Shown piece after piece: positions 24,699 to 34,337 of a stretch of DNA of 64,000 nt; the first letter of the stretch is position 1; the number at the start of each line of letters is the position of its first letter. The stretch covers positions 1-64,000 of the forward strand of contig CAIVVS010000269.1 of the NCBI GenBank assembly GCA_903909415.1, in the 5' to 3' direction. Position numbers and translations under genes: made by a program. The notes below the pieces were generated by a model. That model was not told where the DNA came from. It did no database searches and saw nothing but the letters and a program-made list of their open reading frames with translations. The DNA is from an uncultured Pseudomonadota bacterium. Lineage in GTDB: Bacteria > Pseudomonadota > Gammaproteobacteria > Burkholderiales > SG8-39.

Positions 24699-25481
24699 TC
24701 AGCCGCGGCCGCGGCCTTCGGCGTCCCGGCCGGCGGACCTGCCCTCGGCCCGGTCCAGCTTGCGGTTCAGGTAATCCCAGCAGTTGTCGCGTGCGCGCTG
24801 CGGGTAGATCGTGCGCCGCTTCTTGTCGATCTCTTCCTTGTCCGGGTAGGTGTGCTTGATGCCGCTTGCGCCCAGTTGCAGCTGCGCGCGGCAGGCGCGC
24901 TCGAGGAACATCGCGCCCAAGGTCATGTCCTTGACCGTCTTGCCGCCGATGACGAGGCCGTGGTTGCGGATGAACACGCCTTCGGACTGGCCCATCACCT
25001 GCGCCATCTCGCGACCCAGCTCGACGGTGTCGATCAGGTCGCTGGTCTTCATGTAGTGCGGGGGCGCGACCGTGAACCAGACCCCGTCATTCGTGTAGGG
25101 GCGCAGGATCTCGCCGGTGCAGGCCGAGAACATGGTCGACCACGGCGCGTGCGTGTGGACCACGAAATCGAAGTCCGGGCGCGCGCGCAGCACCTCGGTG
25201 TGGATCGGCCATTCGAGGTGGCGCACGCCGTCGCCTCCGAGCACGTTGCCGTCCATGTCGATCAGGATGAAGTCCTCCTCGAACACTTCCTCCAGGCCGA
25301 TGTTGGCGCGCTTCAGCCAGACTCCCCTGCCCCACGGGTCGCGCATGGACGCGTGGCCCCAGGCCATGTCGTTCTGGCCTTCCATGTCGAGGATGCGCTG
25401 CGCGCGCGCGAGGTCCCACAACCCGCGCCGCACCACGTCGTTCTTGGCCATGATCGGCGCGTTCCTGAACAGCTGTTCCAT
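24699..25481 (-). CDS. Class II aldolase/adducin family protein
   Basis: This 260-residue zinc enzyme has HLEWPIHTEV with a candidate catalytic Glu, VVHTHA (His109, His111), and RNHGLVIGG with the third His near residue 173. It is the first gene of the nine-gene TRAP/HDO operon, just right of the divergent IclR regulator. Aldolase members of this family split sugar- or hydroxy-acid phosphates, and others decarboxylate aromatic or keto acids. The C-terminus is charged and rich in Arg and Gly. It is not close in sequence to the other class II aldolase at 13.3 kb. Confidence 0.82.
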   Translation of the reverse strand: MEQLFRNAPIMAKNDVVRRGLWDLARAQRILDMEGQNDMAWGHASMRDPWGRGVWLKRANIGLEEVFEEDFILIDMDGNVLGGDGVRHLEWPIHTEVLRARPDFDFVVHTHAPWSTMFSACTGEILRPYTNDGVWFTVAPPHYMKTSDLIDTVELGREMAQVMGQSEGVFIRNHGLVIGGKTVKDMTLGAMFLERACRAQLQLGASGIKHTYPDKEEIDKKRRTIYPQRARDNCWDYLNRKLDRAEGRSAGRDAEGRGRG

Positions 25482-25528
25482 TTTTCCGGCTCCTGGCAGG
25501 CCCCTACGCTTCTTGCATTGCGATCGGG

Positions 25529-25541
25529 TATTCTCACGGGA
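25529..25541 (+). promoter_or_regulatory. Possible -10 box of the IclR gene, near-leaderless
   Basis: TATTCT at 25529-25534 resembles a -10 element and would start transcription at about the IclR ATG (25541), leaving almost no leader. No ribosome binding site or good -35 box is seen. The whole divergent gap to the aldolase gene is only 59 bases, so operator and both promoters must overlap here. Confidence 0.3.
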
Positions 25542-26362
25542 TGAAAACGGGTAACCACCAATCTACTTCAAACGCGGCTTCCGGTAAAGGCTTGGCGGCG
25601 CCGGCCGCCCCGAAGGTGACGCGCGGCGTCGCCTCCCCTGCCAAGGTGCTGCGCATGCTGATGGCGTTCTCGCCCGAACGCCCCACCGCGCGCGTCGAGG
25701 AACTGGCGCGCGTCGTCGGCGTGCCCTTGTCCACCGCCTATCGGTACCTCGCGCTGTTGCGCGACACCGGGCTGGTCGCGGACCATCGCGGCGGCGAATA
25801 CCACCTTACCGCCAAGGTCTTCAGCCTGGCGCAGGCGGCACGCCTGGCCGGCGGCCTGCATGCGATCGTGCGGCCGGTGCTGCACGCACTGAGGGAGCAG
25901 ACCGGCGAATCCGTGCTGTTCCTCCGGCGCGTTGGACTGTCGGCGGTGTGTTCCGACATGGTGGAGTCGGGACGTCCCATGCGCCTTTCCTTCGTGCCCG
26001 GGCAGCCCATGCCGCTTTACCGCGGTGCGGGCGCCAAGCTGCTCCTCGCAACGATGGATCGCGAGGACGTGGAGAGCTACCTGTCAGGCAAGGGCGTGCT
26101 GCCGGCGTCGCTGGCGCGCCGGCGCGGGCGCATCGCCGACGAACTGGCCGCGCTGGCCAAACGCGGCTGGGCCATCAGCGAGGGCGAAGTGGATGACGGT
26201 GTTTGGGCCGCCGCCTCGCTGGTGCGATCCGGCGACGAGGTACTGGGCGCCGTGTCGGTAGCCGGTCCGGCGTTCCGCCTCACTGCCGAAAAGCGGCGCC
26301 TCATCCTCGCCCGCGTGCGCGCGGCAGGCGCGGACCTGTCCCAGCAACTGGAAGCCATCTGA
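25541..26362 (+). CDS. IclR family transcriptional regulator
   Basis: This 273-residue protein has an N-terminal winged helix-turn-helix at about residues 30-85 (KVLRMLMAFSPERPTARVEE, then VPLSTAYRYLALLRDTGLV). An IclR effector domain follows, with LREQTGESVLFLRRVG and PLYRGAGAKLLLA. IclR proteins control catabolic operons in response to small acids. It is divergent from the nine-gene TRAP/HDO operon across 59 bases and is its likely regulator. The first 30 residues are Ala/Lys-rich and probably disordered. Confidence 0.88.
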   Translation: MKTGNHQSTSNAASGKGLAAPAAPKVTRGVASPAKVLRMLMAFSPERPTARVEELARVVGVPLSTAYRYLALLRDTGLVADHRGGEYHLTAKVFSLAQAARLAGGLHAIVRPVLHALREQTGESVLFLRRVGLSAVCSDMVESGRPMRLSFVPGQPMPLYRGAGAKLLLATMDREDVESYLSGKGVLPASLARRRGRIADELAALAKRGWAISEGEVDDGVWAAASLVRSGDEVLGAVSVAGPAFRLTAEKRRLILARVRAAGADLSQQLEAI

Positions 26363-26390
26363 GTCCGCGGCCGGTCGCGCCGCCGGCGTG

Positions 26391-28670
26391 TCAGGCCCCT
26401 CGGACCCAGAACTGGTACATGCCCGCGAAGGTGTCCGGGTTGGCGGCCTCGACCCTGGACCAGGCCGGGAGGGACCGCGTGGCCGGGTCTCCGGGATTCA
26501 GGGACAGGTAGTCGCGCGCCGGCCGCGCACCGGCGAGTTCGAAGCCGATGAACGCAAGCCCGAGTGCTGCGAGCTCCGATTCAATGCGCTCGCAGGTATA
26601 GCAATGCTCCTGCTCGTGCATCAGCAGGTCGCGCACGCCCGAGGCGCTCCAGAAATCCGGCGAGTCGGCCAGCGCGCGTACCGGATCGCCCGCCGGATGC
26701 GCCAGCACCCACGCTCGCATCCGCCGTATGCCGGCCAGGTCCGGCGCGAGGCACTGCCCTGCGCCCCAGTCCCTTGCCCGCGCGACCGCCTGCCTCGCCG
26801 CCCGGGAATAAAGCGCGACCCGCATCATTGCGCCGGGCGCCATCAGGCGCGCCAATGCCCGCCAGCCGCGCAGCGGATCTCCCAGGTGGTGCAGCACCCC
26901 GGCGCACTCGACCAGGTTGAAGCGTCCACCGTATTCAGCGAGCCCGAGCAGGTCCGCCTGCGCAAACTCGATGTTGCGCAGCCCGAGTTCCGCGCAACGA
27001 CGCGCGCCGATCGCGAGGCTGGCACGGCTCAGGTCGATCGCGAGCACGCTCGCGTCGGGATGGCGCAGCGCGACCGCGGCGGCGTGGCGTCCGGTGCCGC
27101 ATCCGGCCACCAGGATCCTGGGCGCATCGGGCCAGGCAAGTCCCTCCAGCGGCGCGTGCGGAAACAAGCCGCGCAACCACAGCGGCAATGGTGGAAGTGG
27201 ACTGGAAGCGGGGACGCCCCGCCACCGGGGGTAGGGATGGTGCTCATACTGGGCGCGTACCAGGGCCGACACCGGATCCCCGCTGTCTCCCAGCACGGCG
27301 AATTCGGCGGCGTACCGGCGCTCGACCCGCGGCTCATCGTCCAGGCGCCGGACCAGTTCGCGCCATGCGGGCAGTCCCAGGCTCGCGGCCGCCGCGGGTG
27401 GCGGCCCCGCCACAGCGCCAAAGCACTCACGCAAAGCCCACGCGAACGCATCGCCAGCATGGGCCCCGTTGACCAGCGCGTCCATGCGCGGGGCGTCGCC
27501 GGTCCGGGGCTCGGCCACATGCTCGGTGGAGAGGAAATGCATCGCCAGGCAGGCCACGCCCTCCAGCGTCTCGGGCCGTGAGCGCCACGCGTCGTCCGCC
27601 TGCCCGGCCAGCAGCAGGCTGCGCAGGCCGGCCGTCATGGCCTCGAATCCTGCATCCAGCACCACGCCCGACTGGAGCAGTGCGAGCAGGAGCGGAGGCA
27701 TGGCCGCGATGGCATCCGATGCCACGAGCCCGTCCAGGTGCCCGCTCCCCAGCGCCGACTGCGTCGGCCCCCATTCCGGGTGGGCGCGCAGCAGCGCGGC
27801 TGCCGTCGGCGTCGCGACGGTGGCATCGACATCGGTTCGCCGGAACAATCGCGCCAGGTCTGCGGCGAGGGGATCGTCCCATGACGCGGGTCTCCAGCCG
27901 TCCACCACCTGGGCCAGGCACTGCCACACGGGCGCGGGGGAGTCGGATGCCTGCAGCGCCGGCCGCAGGGCCCGTGCGGCACCTTCGCGGTCGCCCGCCT
28001 CGCACAGCGTCTGGGCGAGGTTCAGCAGCGGTTGCATGAAGCCGGGGGCGAGCGATACGGCGCGTCCGTAGGCTTGCGCAGCCGCGGCGGGGTCGCCCAA
28101 GGCCCGCAGCGCGCTCCCGAGGTTGTTGTGCGCCATGACGTTGCCGGGCGCGCGCGCGATCGACTGCCGGAATAGCGCCAGGGCGCGGGCGGGATCACCC
28201 TGCTCCAGCAGGCACAAGCCGTGGTTGTTGCACGCCATCGGATCGCCCGGGGCGAGGGACAGCGCACGCTCGAACGCAGCCGTGCTGTCGGCGTGCCTGC
28301 CCAGGCGGTGCAGGACCATGCCGAGGAAATTCCACGCCTGGGCGTTCGACGCGTCGATCGCCAGGGCCGCGCGCAGCGCCGCCTCGGCCGCATCGTTTCG
28401 CCCCAGCTCCGCCAGCACCAGTCCGTGGTTCACCCGGTGCATGACGTTGCCCGGGGAAAGTGCATCCGCGCGCGCGAGCAGGCCCATGCCTTCGCCAACC
28501 GCGCCCATGCGGACGCGGCAGATGCCCAGGAAGTGCAGCGCCTGCGGCTGCTCCGGGGAAAGCGCCAGGACCTGCAGGCAGGCCTGCGAAGCCTCGTCGA
28601 AGCGCCCCGCCTGCGCGAGGCCGCCGGCGCGGGTCAGCAAGGCCGCTTCTTTCTCCGCTGCGTTCGCCAT
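26391..28670 (-). CDS. TPR repeat protein fused to a class I SAM-dependent methyltransferase
   Basis: This 759-residue protein has about seven tetratricopeptide repeats at residues 8-240, seen in helical pairs such as ALHFLGICRVRMG, AWNFLGMVLHRLGRH and AHNNLGSALRALGDP. A middle region of about 200 residues follows. A methyltransferase domain then starts near residue 475 (QYEHHPYPRW), with motif I ILVAGCGTGRHAAA at 519-532, motif II LAIDLS and LVECAGVLHHLGDP. The C-terminus is uncharacterised. The target is unknown; TPRs suggest binding to another protein. It is convergent with the IclR gene and precedes nothing on its strand. Confidence 0.82.
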   Translation of the reverse strand: MANAAEKEAALLTRAGGLAQAGRFDEASQACLQVLALSPEQPQALHFLGICRVRMGAVGEGMGLLARADALSPGNVMHRVNHGLVLAELGRNDAAEAALRAALAIDASNAQAWNFLGMVLHRLGRHADSTAAFERALSLAPGDPMACNNHGLCLLEQGDPARALALFRQSIARAPGNVMAHNNLGSALRALGDPAAAAQAYGRAVSLAPGFMQPLLNLAQTLCEAGDREGAARALRPALQASDSPAPVWQCLAQVVDGWRPASWDDPLAADLARLFRRTDVDATVATPTAAALLRAHPEWGPTQSALGSGHLDGLVASDAIAAMPPLLLALLQSGVVLDAGFEAMTAGLRSLLLAGQADDAWRSRPETLEGVACLAMHFLSTEHVAEPRTGDAPRMDALVNGAHAGDAFAWALRECFGAVAGPPPAAAASLGLPAWRELVRRLDDEPRVERRYAAEFAVLGDSGDPVSALVRAQYEHHPYPRWRGVPASSPLPPLPLWLRGLFPHAPLEGLAWPDAPRILVAGCGTGRHAAAVALRHPDASVLAIDLSRASLAIGARRCAELGLRNIEFAQADLLGLAEYGGRFNLVECAGVLHHLGDPLRGWRALARLMAPGAMMRVALYSRAARQAVARARDWGAGQCLAPDLAGIRRMRAWVLAHPAGDPVRALADSPDFWSASGVRDLLMHEQEHCYTCERIESELAALGLAFIGFELAGARPARDYLSLNPGDPATRSLPAWSRVEAANPDTFAGMYQFWVRGA

Positions 28671-28725
28671 CGACTGCAGCCCTCCTAGGGAAGGTAACGC
28701 GGCCCGGATGGGAAGGTGGCGCGCC

Positions 28726-29199
28726 TCAGCCCTTCTTGCCGACCAGCGTGCCGCGGCAGTTGCGGTTGCCGCAGAAGCAGGGAAAGCGCTTCTTGGCCTT
28801 GGCGGTGTGGGGCTCGTCCAGCTGGATGTTGTAGTCGAAGAACAGTTCCTCGCCGGCCTTGATGTCGCGGATCGACTCGATGAAGATCCTGCCTTCCTCG
28901 TCGATGGTCTCGCAGTTCGGCTTGCAGGAATGGTTGATCCAGCGCGAGGAGTTGCCGCCGATGTTCGCGTCGATCACGAAGTCCTCGTCGATCTCGAACA
29001 GGAAGGTGTGCTCCATCTCGCCCGGGCCGGCGTCCGGATAGTCCTCGCTGGCTTCCGTCCATAGCCGGCGTTCACCCTTGTACTCGATGATGCGCGCGCC
29101 CTTCTTGATCGGCACGAGCGCGAACACGCCGGTGCCATGTATGGGCGACTTGCGCGCGGAGACGCGGCGCTTCGTGGTGGGTCGTTTCTTGCTGCTCAA
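28726..29199 (-). CDS. SET domain protein (protein-lysine methyltransferase type)
   Basis: This protein of about 157 residues has a complete SET domain: SPIHGTGVFA, RIIEYKGE, RWINHSCKPNC (residues 87-96) with the cofactor-pocket pseudoknot, and GEELFFDYN. A C-terminal post-SET zinc cluster CFCGNRNCRG follows. SET enzymes methylate lysines using S-adenosylmethionine; bacterial targets are rarely known. The start is uncertain. I chose TTG 29199, which gives a short basic N-terminus and has AGGCGG 8 bases upstream. The open frame extends further but without homology. A basic Lys/Arg-rich N-terminus suggests binding to nucleic acid or acidic proteins. Confidence 0.78.
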   Translation of the reverse strand: MSSKKRPTTKRRVSARKSPIHGTGVFALVPIKKGARIIEYKGERRLWTEASEDYPDAGPGEMEHTFLFEIDEDFVIDANIGGNSSRWINHSCKPNCETIDEEGRIFIESIRDIKAGEELFFDYNIQLDEPHTAKAKKRFPCFCGNRNCRGTLVGKKG

Positions 29200-29296
29200 T
29201 TCGTTTGCCGCCTGTGGGTAAAGCGCGATCCTATCTAGGCCCGCGCAGCATGCATAGACTTGCGTCCACGACATGCTTCTGTTATCGGATGGAGTG

Positions 29297-29671
29297 ATGG
29301 ATCCCGATGAAAACGACGCCGGCCACGCCGCCGCCGCGGAGGCCCCCGGCCAGGCGCGCATCGTGCTGCGCATCGCCGTGACGACCGTGCTAGGTGCCCT
29401 GCTCACCGGCTGGCTGGCGCAGGTGCTCCCCGCATGGCCTGTCGGGCCCGGGACGCCCGTGCCCTACCTCCTGGTCCTGCCGTTCCTGCTGGTGCCTCCG
29501 GCCTGGACCCTGCTGGGAGGGCTCGCGCTCTGGCGCCTGCTGCGGCAATCACCCCGCCCGAAAGGCTGGCGCCTTGCCGCCGGCATGGCGGGCCCCGCCC
29601 TGCTGCTGGCGGTCGCGGTGCTTCCGGGCTACGCACGCGCGCTGCTGCGCCTGGCGGGCAGCAGCGGCTGA
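29297..29671 (+). CDS. Hypothetical membrane protein with three predicted helices
   Basis: This open frame of about 124 residues encodes three hydrophobic stretches, near residues 24-44, 53-77 and 91-115. It has high GC in third codon positions like other genes here. ATG 29297 is preceded closely by GGAGTG; an alternative ATG at 29273 would add eight residues. It is divergent from the SET gene and convergent with the GlcG/HbpS gene. I do not recognise the family. Confidence 0.48.
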   Translation: MDPDENDAGHAAAAEAPGQARIVLRIAVTTVLGALLTGWLAQVLPAWPVGPGTPVPYLLVLPFLLVPPAWTLLGGLALWRLLRQSPRPKGWRLAAGMAGPALLLAVAVLPGYARALLRLAGSSG

Positions 29672-29682
29672 GCGCCAGCCTG

Positions 29683-30081
29683 TCAGGCCAGGACGGCCGC
29701 CCCGACGTTGGCGACCTGCTCGTCCTCGTGCGACTGCACGCCGGACACGCCGATCGCGCCCACGCACTCGCCCTGGTACATCAGCGGGATTCCGCCCTGG
29801 ATGGGCAGGTTCTCGGGGAACTTGAGGAAGGCGGCGCGGTCCTTGAGCCGGTCTTCCCAGAACTTGGTCGGGCGGCGCGACAGCGCGGCGGTCTTCGCCT
29901 TCAGGTGCGACACCTCGGCCGTCATCGGCCCGGCGCCTTCCATGCGCTCCAGGCGCAGCAGGAAGCCGCTGTCGTCGGTGATGGAAATCGCGACGATCCA
30001 CTTGTGCTTCGCCGCTTCGGCGCGACAGGCGGCCATCATCTTCTCGACGTCTTGCTCGGTCAGGCAGGGCTTGGTCTTCAT
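29683..30081 (-). CDS. GlcG/HbpS family protein
   Basis: This 132-residue protein matches the GlcG/HbpS (formerly DUF336) fold: LTEQDVEKMMAACRAEA, then DDSGFLLRLERMEGA, a central LKAKTAALSRRPTKFW, and GGIPLMYQGECVGAIGVSG. Members bind haem or cobalamin-like ligands or act as small accessory proteins in glycolate, diol and catabolic operons. There is no signal peptide. It starts about 105 bases after the prpE stop and may have its own promoter there. Confidence 0.82.
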   Translation of the reverse strand: MKTKPCLTEQDVEKMMAACRAEAAKHKWIVAISITDDSGFLLRLERMEGAGPMTAEVSHLKAKTAALSRRPTKFWEDRLKDRAAFLKFPENLPIQGGIPLMYQGECVGAIGVSGVQSHEDEQVANVGAAVLA

Positions 30082-30121
30082 GCTTGCTCCATGGTACGTG
30101 GCAGGGTTGCGGTTTCGGGAT

Positions 30122-30154
30122 TCACGCGCCGGGGCGTGACAGGCGGCGATTATC
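30122..30154 (-). promoter_or_regulatory. Candidate promoter and palindromic operator of the GlcG/HbpS gene
   Basis: On the minus strand GATAAT (plus 30149-30154) resembles a -10 box. Just after it lies a perfect interrupted palindrome, TCACGC-N6-GCGTGA, at 30122-30139. A palindrome overlapping a start site is a usual repressor-site position. No clear -35 box is seen. Confidence 0.35.
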
Positions 30155-30187
30155 CTTGAACGGATCGCCTGGTGTGCGCCTCCACGC

Positions 30188-32092
<1,905 letters not shown>

Positions 32093-32115
32093 GTGCCCTC
32101 CTCCATGCGTTGGCG

Positions 32116-33108
32116 TTACTCCGACATGTCCACCACGATGCGGCCCCGAACCCGGGCGTCCAGGAATTGCTGGAACACCTCGGGCAGTTCCGAGAATCCG
32201 ATGGTGTGCGTGATGTCGGCCAGATGCGGCGGCTTGAGTTCCCCGGCCAGGCGCTCCCAGACCCGTGCCCGCACCGGATTGGCCGTGTATCCCGAGTCGA
32301 TGCCCAGCAAGCTGGCGCCGCGGAAGATGAACGGGGCCACCGTCGTGGCCAGCACCGGGCTGGCCGCCAGTCCGATGCAGGCAATGGTGCCGCCCTGCCG
32401 CATGGTGCTGGCGATCCAGGCCAGTACGTCGCCGCCGAGGTTGTCCACCGCGCCGGCCCACGTTGCCTTACCCAAGGGGCGGATGCTTTCAAGGTCCAGG
32501 TCCTGGCGGAACATGACGCGGGCCGCCCCCAACGACTTGAGGTACGGTGCTTCGGCCTGCTTTCCGGTCAGTGCGACGACCTCGTATCCGCGCGCCGCGA
32601 GTATGTCGATTGCGATGGAGCCGACGCCGCCGGTGGCCCCAGTCACGATCACCGGGCCGCGCTCCGGCGCCAGTCCGTTGTGCTCCATGCGCTCGATCGC
32701 AAGGGCTGCCGTATATCCGGCCGTGCCCAGCGCCATCGCCTCGAACAGGCTCATTCCCCTCGGCATCGGCACCGCCCAGTCGGCCGGCACGCGCGCCACC
32801 TCCGAGTAGCCGCCATCGTGGGAGACACCGAGGTCGAAACTGGTGGCGATCACGGCGTCGCCGCGCTTGAAACGCGGATCGGCGGACTCCAGCACGGTGC
32901 CTGACAGGTCGATCCCGCCGATGCAGGGAAAGCGCCGTATCACCTTGCCCGCGCCGGTGGCGGCCAGCGCGTCCTTGTAGTTGACGCAGGAGTAGGCGAC
33001 GCGCACCACCAACTCGCCGGGGTCCAGTTCCTCCAGCCGCGAGATTTCCATCGCAGCAGAAGACTTCCCCGCCTGTTCGCGTATGCGCAGGACCCGGAAC
33101 GGTTCCAT
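32116..33108 (-). CDS. acuI: Acryloyl-CoA reductase/YhdH-type NADPH oxidoreductase
   Basis: This 330-residue zinc-free medium-chain dehydrogenase/reductase of the AcuI/YhdH group has CVNYKDALAATGAGKVIRRF, an IGGIDLSG loop and the Rossmann motif VTGATGGVGSIA. AcuI reduces acryloyl-CoA to propionyl-CoA with NADPH. GGAGGAGGG lies just before ATG 33108. Its operon partner prpE could make the acryloyl-CoA, so the pair would convert acrylate or a precursor into propionyl-CoA. A general quinone or enone reductase is the alternative. Confidence 0.75.
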   Translation of the reverse strand: MEPFRVLRIREQAGKSSAAMEISRLEELDPGELVVRVAYSCVNYKDALAATGAGKVIRRFPCIGGIDLSGTVLESADPRFKRGDAVIATSFDLGVSHDGGYSEVARVPADWAVPMPRGMSLFEAMALGTAGYTAALAIERMEHNGLAPERGPVIVTGATGGVGSIAIDILAARGYEVVALTGKQAEAPYLKSLGAARVMFRQDLDLESIRPLGKATWAGAVDNLGGDVLAWIASTMRQGGTIACIGLAASPVLATTVAPFIFRGASLLGIDSGYTANPVRARVWERLAGELKPPHLADITHTIGFSELPEVFQQFLDARVRGRIVVDMSE

Positions 33109-33164
33109 ATCCCTCCTCCTGTGCGGGATTCTAGGTGATCCCGGGATGGAGGGCGTGCCCCGTG

Positions 33165-34331
33165 TCAGGGCAGGCGCCTGTCCGCGGACAGGTACTCCTT
33201 GGCCTGCATTTCGATCAAACGGCTGGCCGTCCGGTCAAACTCGAACACCATGGCGCGCATGCGCGCATCGCGGGCCTGGTCGTCCCGAAGGAGCAGCTGG
33301 TCCGGGAGCGCCTCGGCCGACACCACCAGCTTCACCTTGTTGTCGTAGAACACGTCCACCATCAGCGTGAAGCGGCGCGCCTCGTCGGAGCGGGAAAGAC
33401 CCATGCGCGGCACGTTGCCGACGATCACCGTATGGAATCGCTTGGCGAGGTCCAGGTAGTCGTTCTGCGAACGTCCCCAGCCGCACAGCACGGAGAAGTC
33501 GAACCAGACGACGCCGCCGGCGCGCCGCACGTAGGGCAGCACCCTGCCCTCGACGTCCAGTTCATGGGTCTCCTCGGCCACTTCGGCGATGCGCTCGAAG
33601 GCATTGGTCAGCGCTGAATGCGCGGAAGGTCCGGTGCCCACGTGATAGACCTGCACCTGTTCGAGCACGCGCTTGCGGTAGTCCACGCCGCTGTCCACCT
33701 CGAGGACGTCCAGCCGCTCCTTCAGCAGTTCGATCACCGGAAGGAAGGTGTCGCGCCGCAGGCCATCGCGGTAGAGCTCGTCGGGCGGATAGTTCGAGGT
33801 CATGCAGTAGACGACGCCCAGGTCCATGGTGCGGCTTAGCAGCCGTCCGAGGATCATCGCGTCCGCGATGTCGTTCACGTGCATCTCGTCGAAGCAGATC
33901 AGCCGGTAACGAAGGGCTATCCGGCCGGCTAGTGCGGTCAGCGGGTCCTCGGTTCCCTTGAGTTCCTCGAGTTCCCGGTGGACGTCGCGCATGAAATGGT
34001 GGAAGTGCACGCGTCGCTTGCGCACCAGCGGCAGCACCAGGTAGAAGCTGTCCATCAGGAAGCTCTTGCCGCGCCCCACCCCGCCCCAGAGGTAAACGCC
34101 CCGGGGCAAGGGCGGCTTCACGAGCAGGCGCCTCAACGCGGTGCGCCGGCGTTCCTTGTAGGTGGACCATTCCTCGTACAGGACCTGTAGGCGGTCCACG
34201 GCGAGGCGCTGCGCGGGGTCGGCCTGGAAGCCGCGGCGCTGCAACGCGCGCTCGTACAACTGGACGACCGAGAGCCCGGCCGCCTCCTCCGGCCCGATTT
34301 CCCCGGCCGGCTGGAGTGCGCTGTCATGCAT
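33165..34331 (-). CDS. zapE: AFG1-like cell division ATPase ZapE
   Basis: This 388-residue protein is an AFG1-family P-loop ATPase with Walker A GGVGRGKS at residues 83-90 and Walker B LICFDEMHV near residue 148. HFHHFMRDVH and MTSNYPPDELY (sensor region) complete the family pattern. ZapE binds FtsZ and helps the ring constrict under stress. In Burkholderiales it often follows odhA-odhB-lpdA, as here; it starts 6 bases after the lpdA stop codon and is therefore co-transcribed. Confidence 0.88.
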   Translation of the reverse strand: MHDSALQPAGEIGPEEAAGLSVVQLYERALQRRGFQADPAQRLAVDRLQVLYEEWSTYKERRRTALRRLLVKPPLPRGVYLWGGVGRGKSFLMDSFYLVLPLVRKRRVHFHHFMRDVHRELEELKGTEDPLTALAGRIALRYRLICFDEMHVNDIADAMILGRLLSRTMDLGVVYCMTSNYPPDELYRDGLRRDTFLPVIELLKERLDVLEVDSGVDYRKRVLEQVQVYHVGTGPSAHSALTNAFERIAEVAEETHELDVEGRVLPYVRRAGGVVWFDFSVLCGWGRSQNDYLDLAKRFHTVIVGNVPRMGLSRSDEARRFTLMVDVFYDNKVKLVVSAEALPDQLLLRDDQARDARMRAMVFEFDRTASRLIEMQAKEYLSADRRLP

Positions 34332-34337
34332 GCGGGA

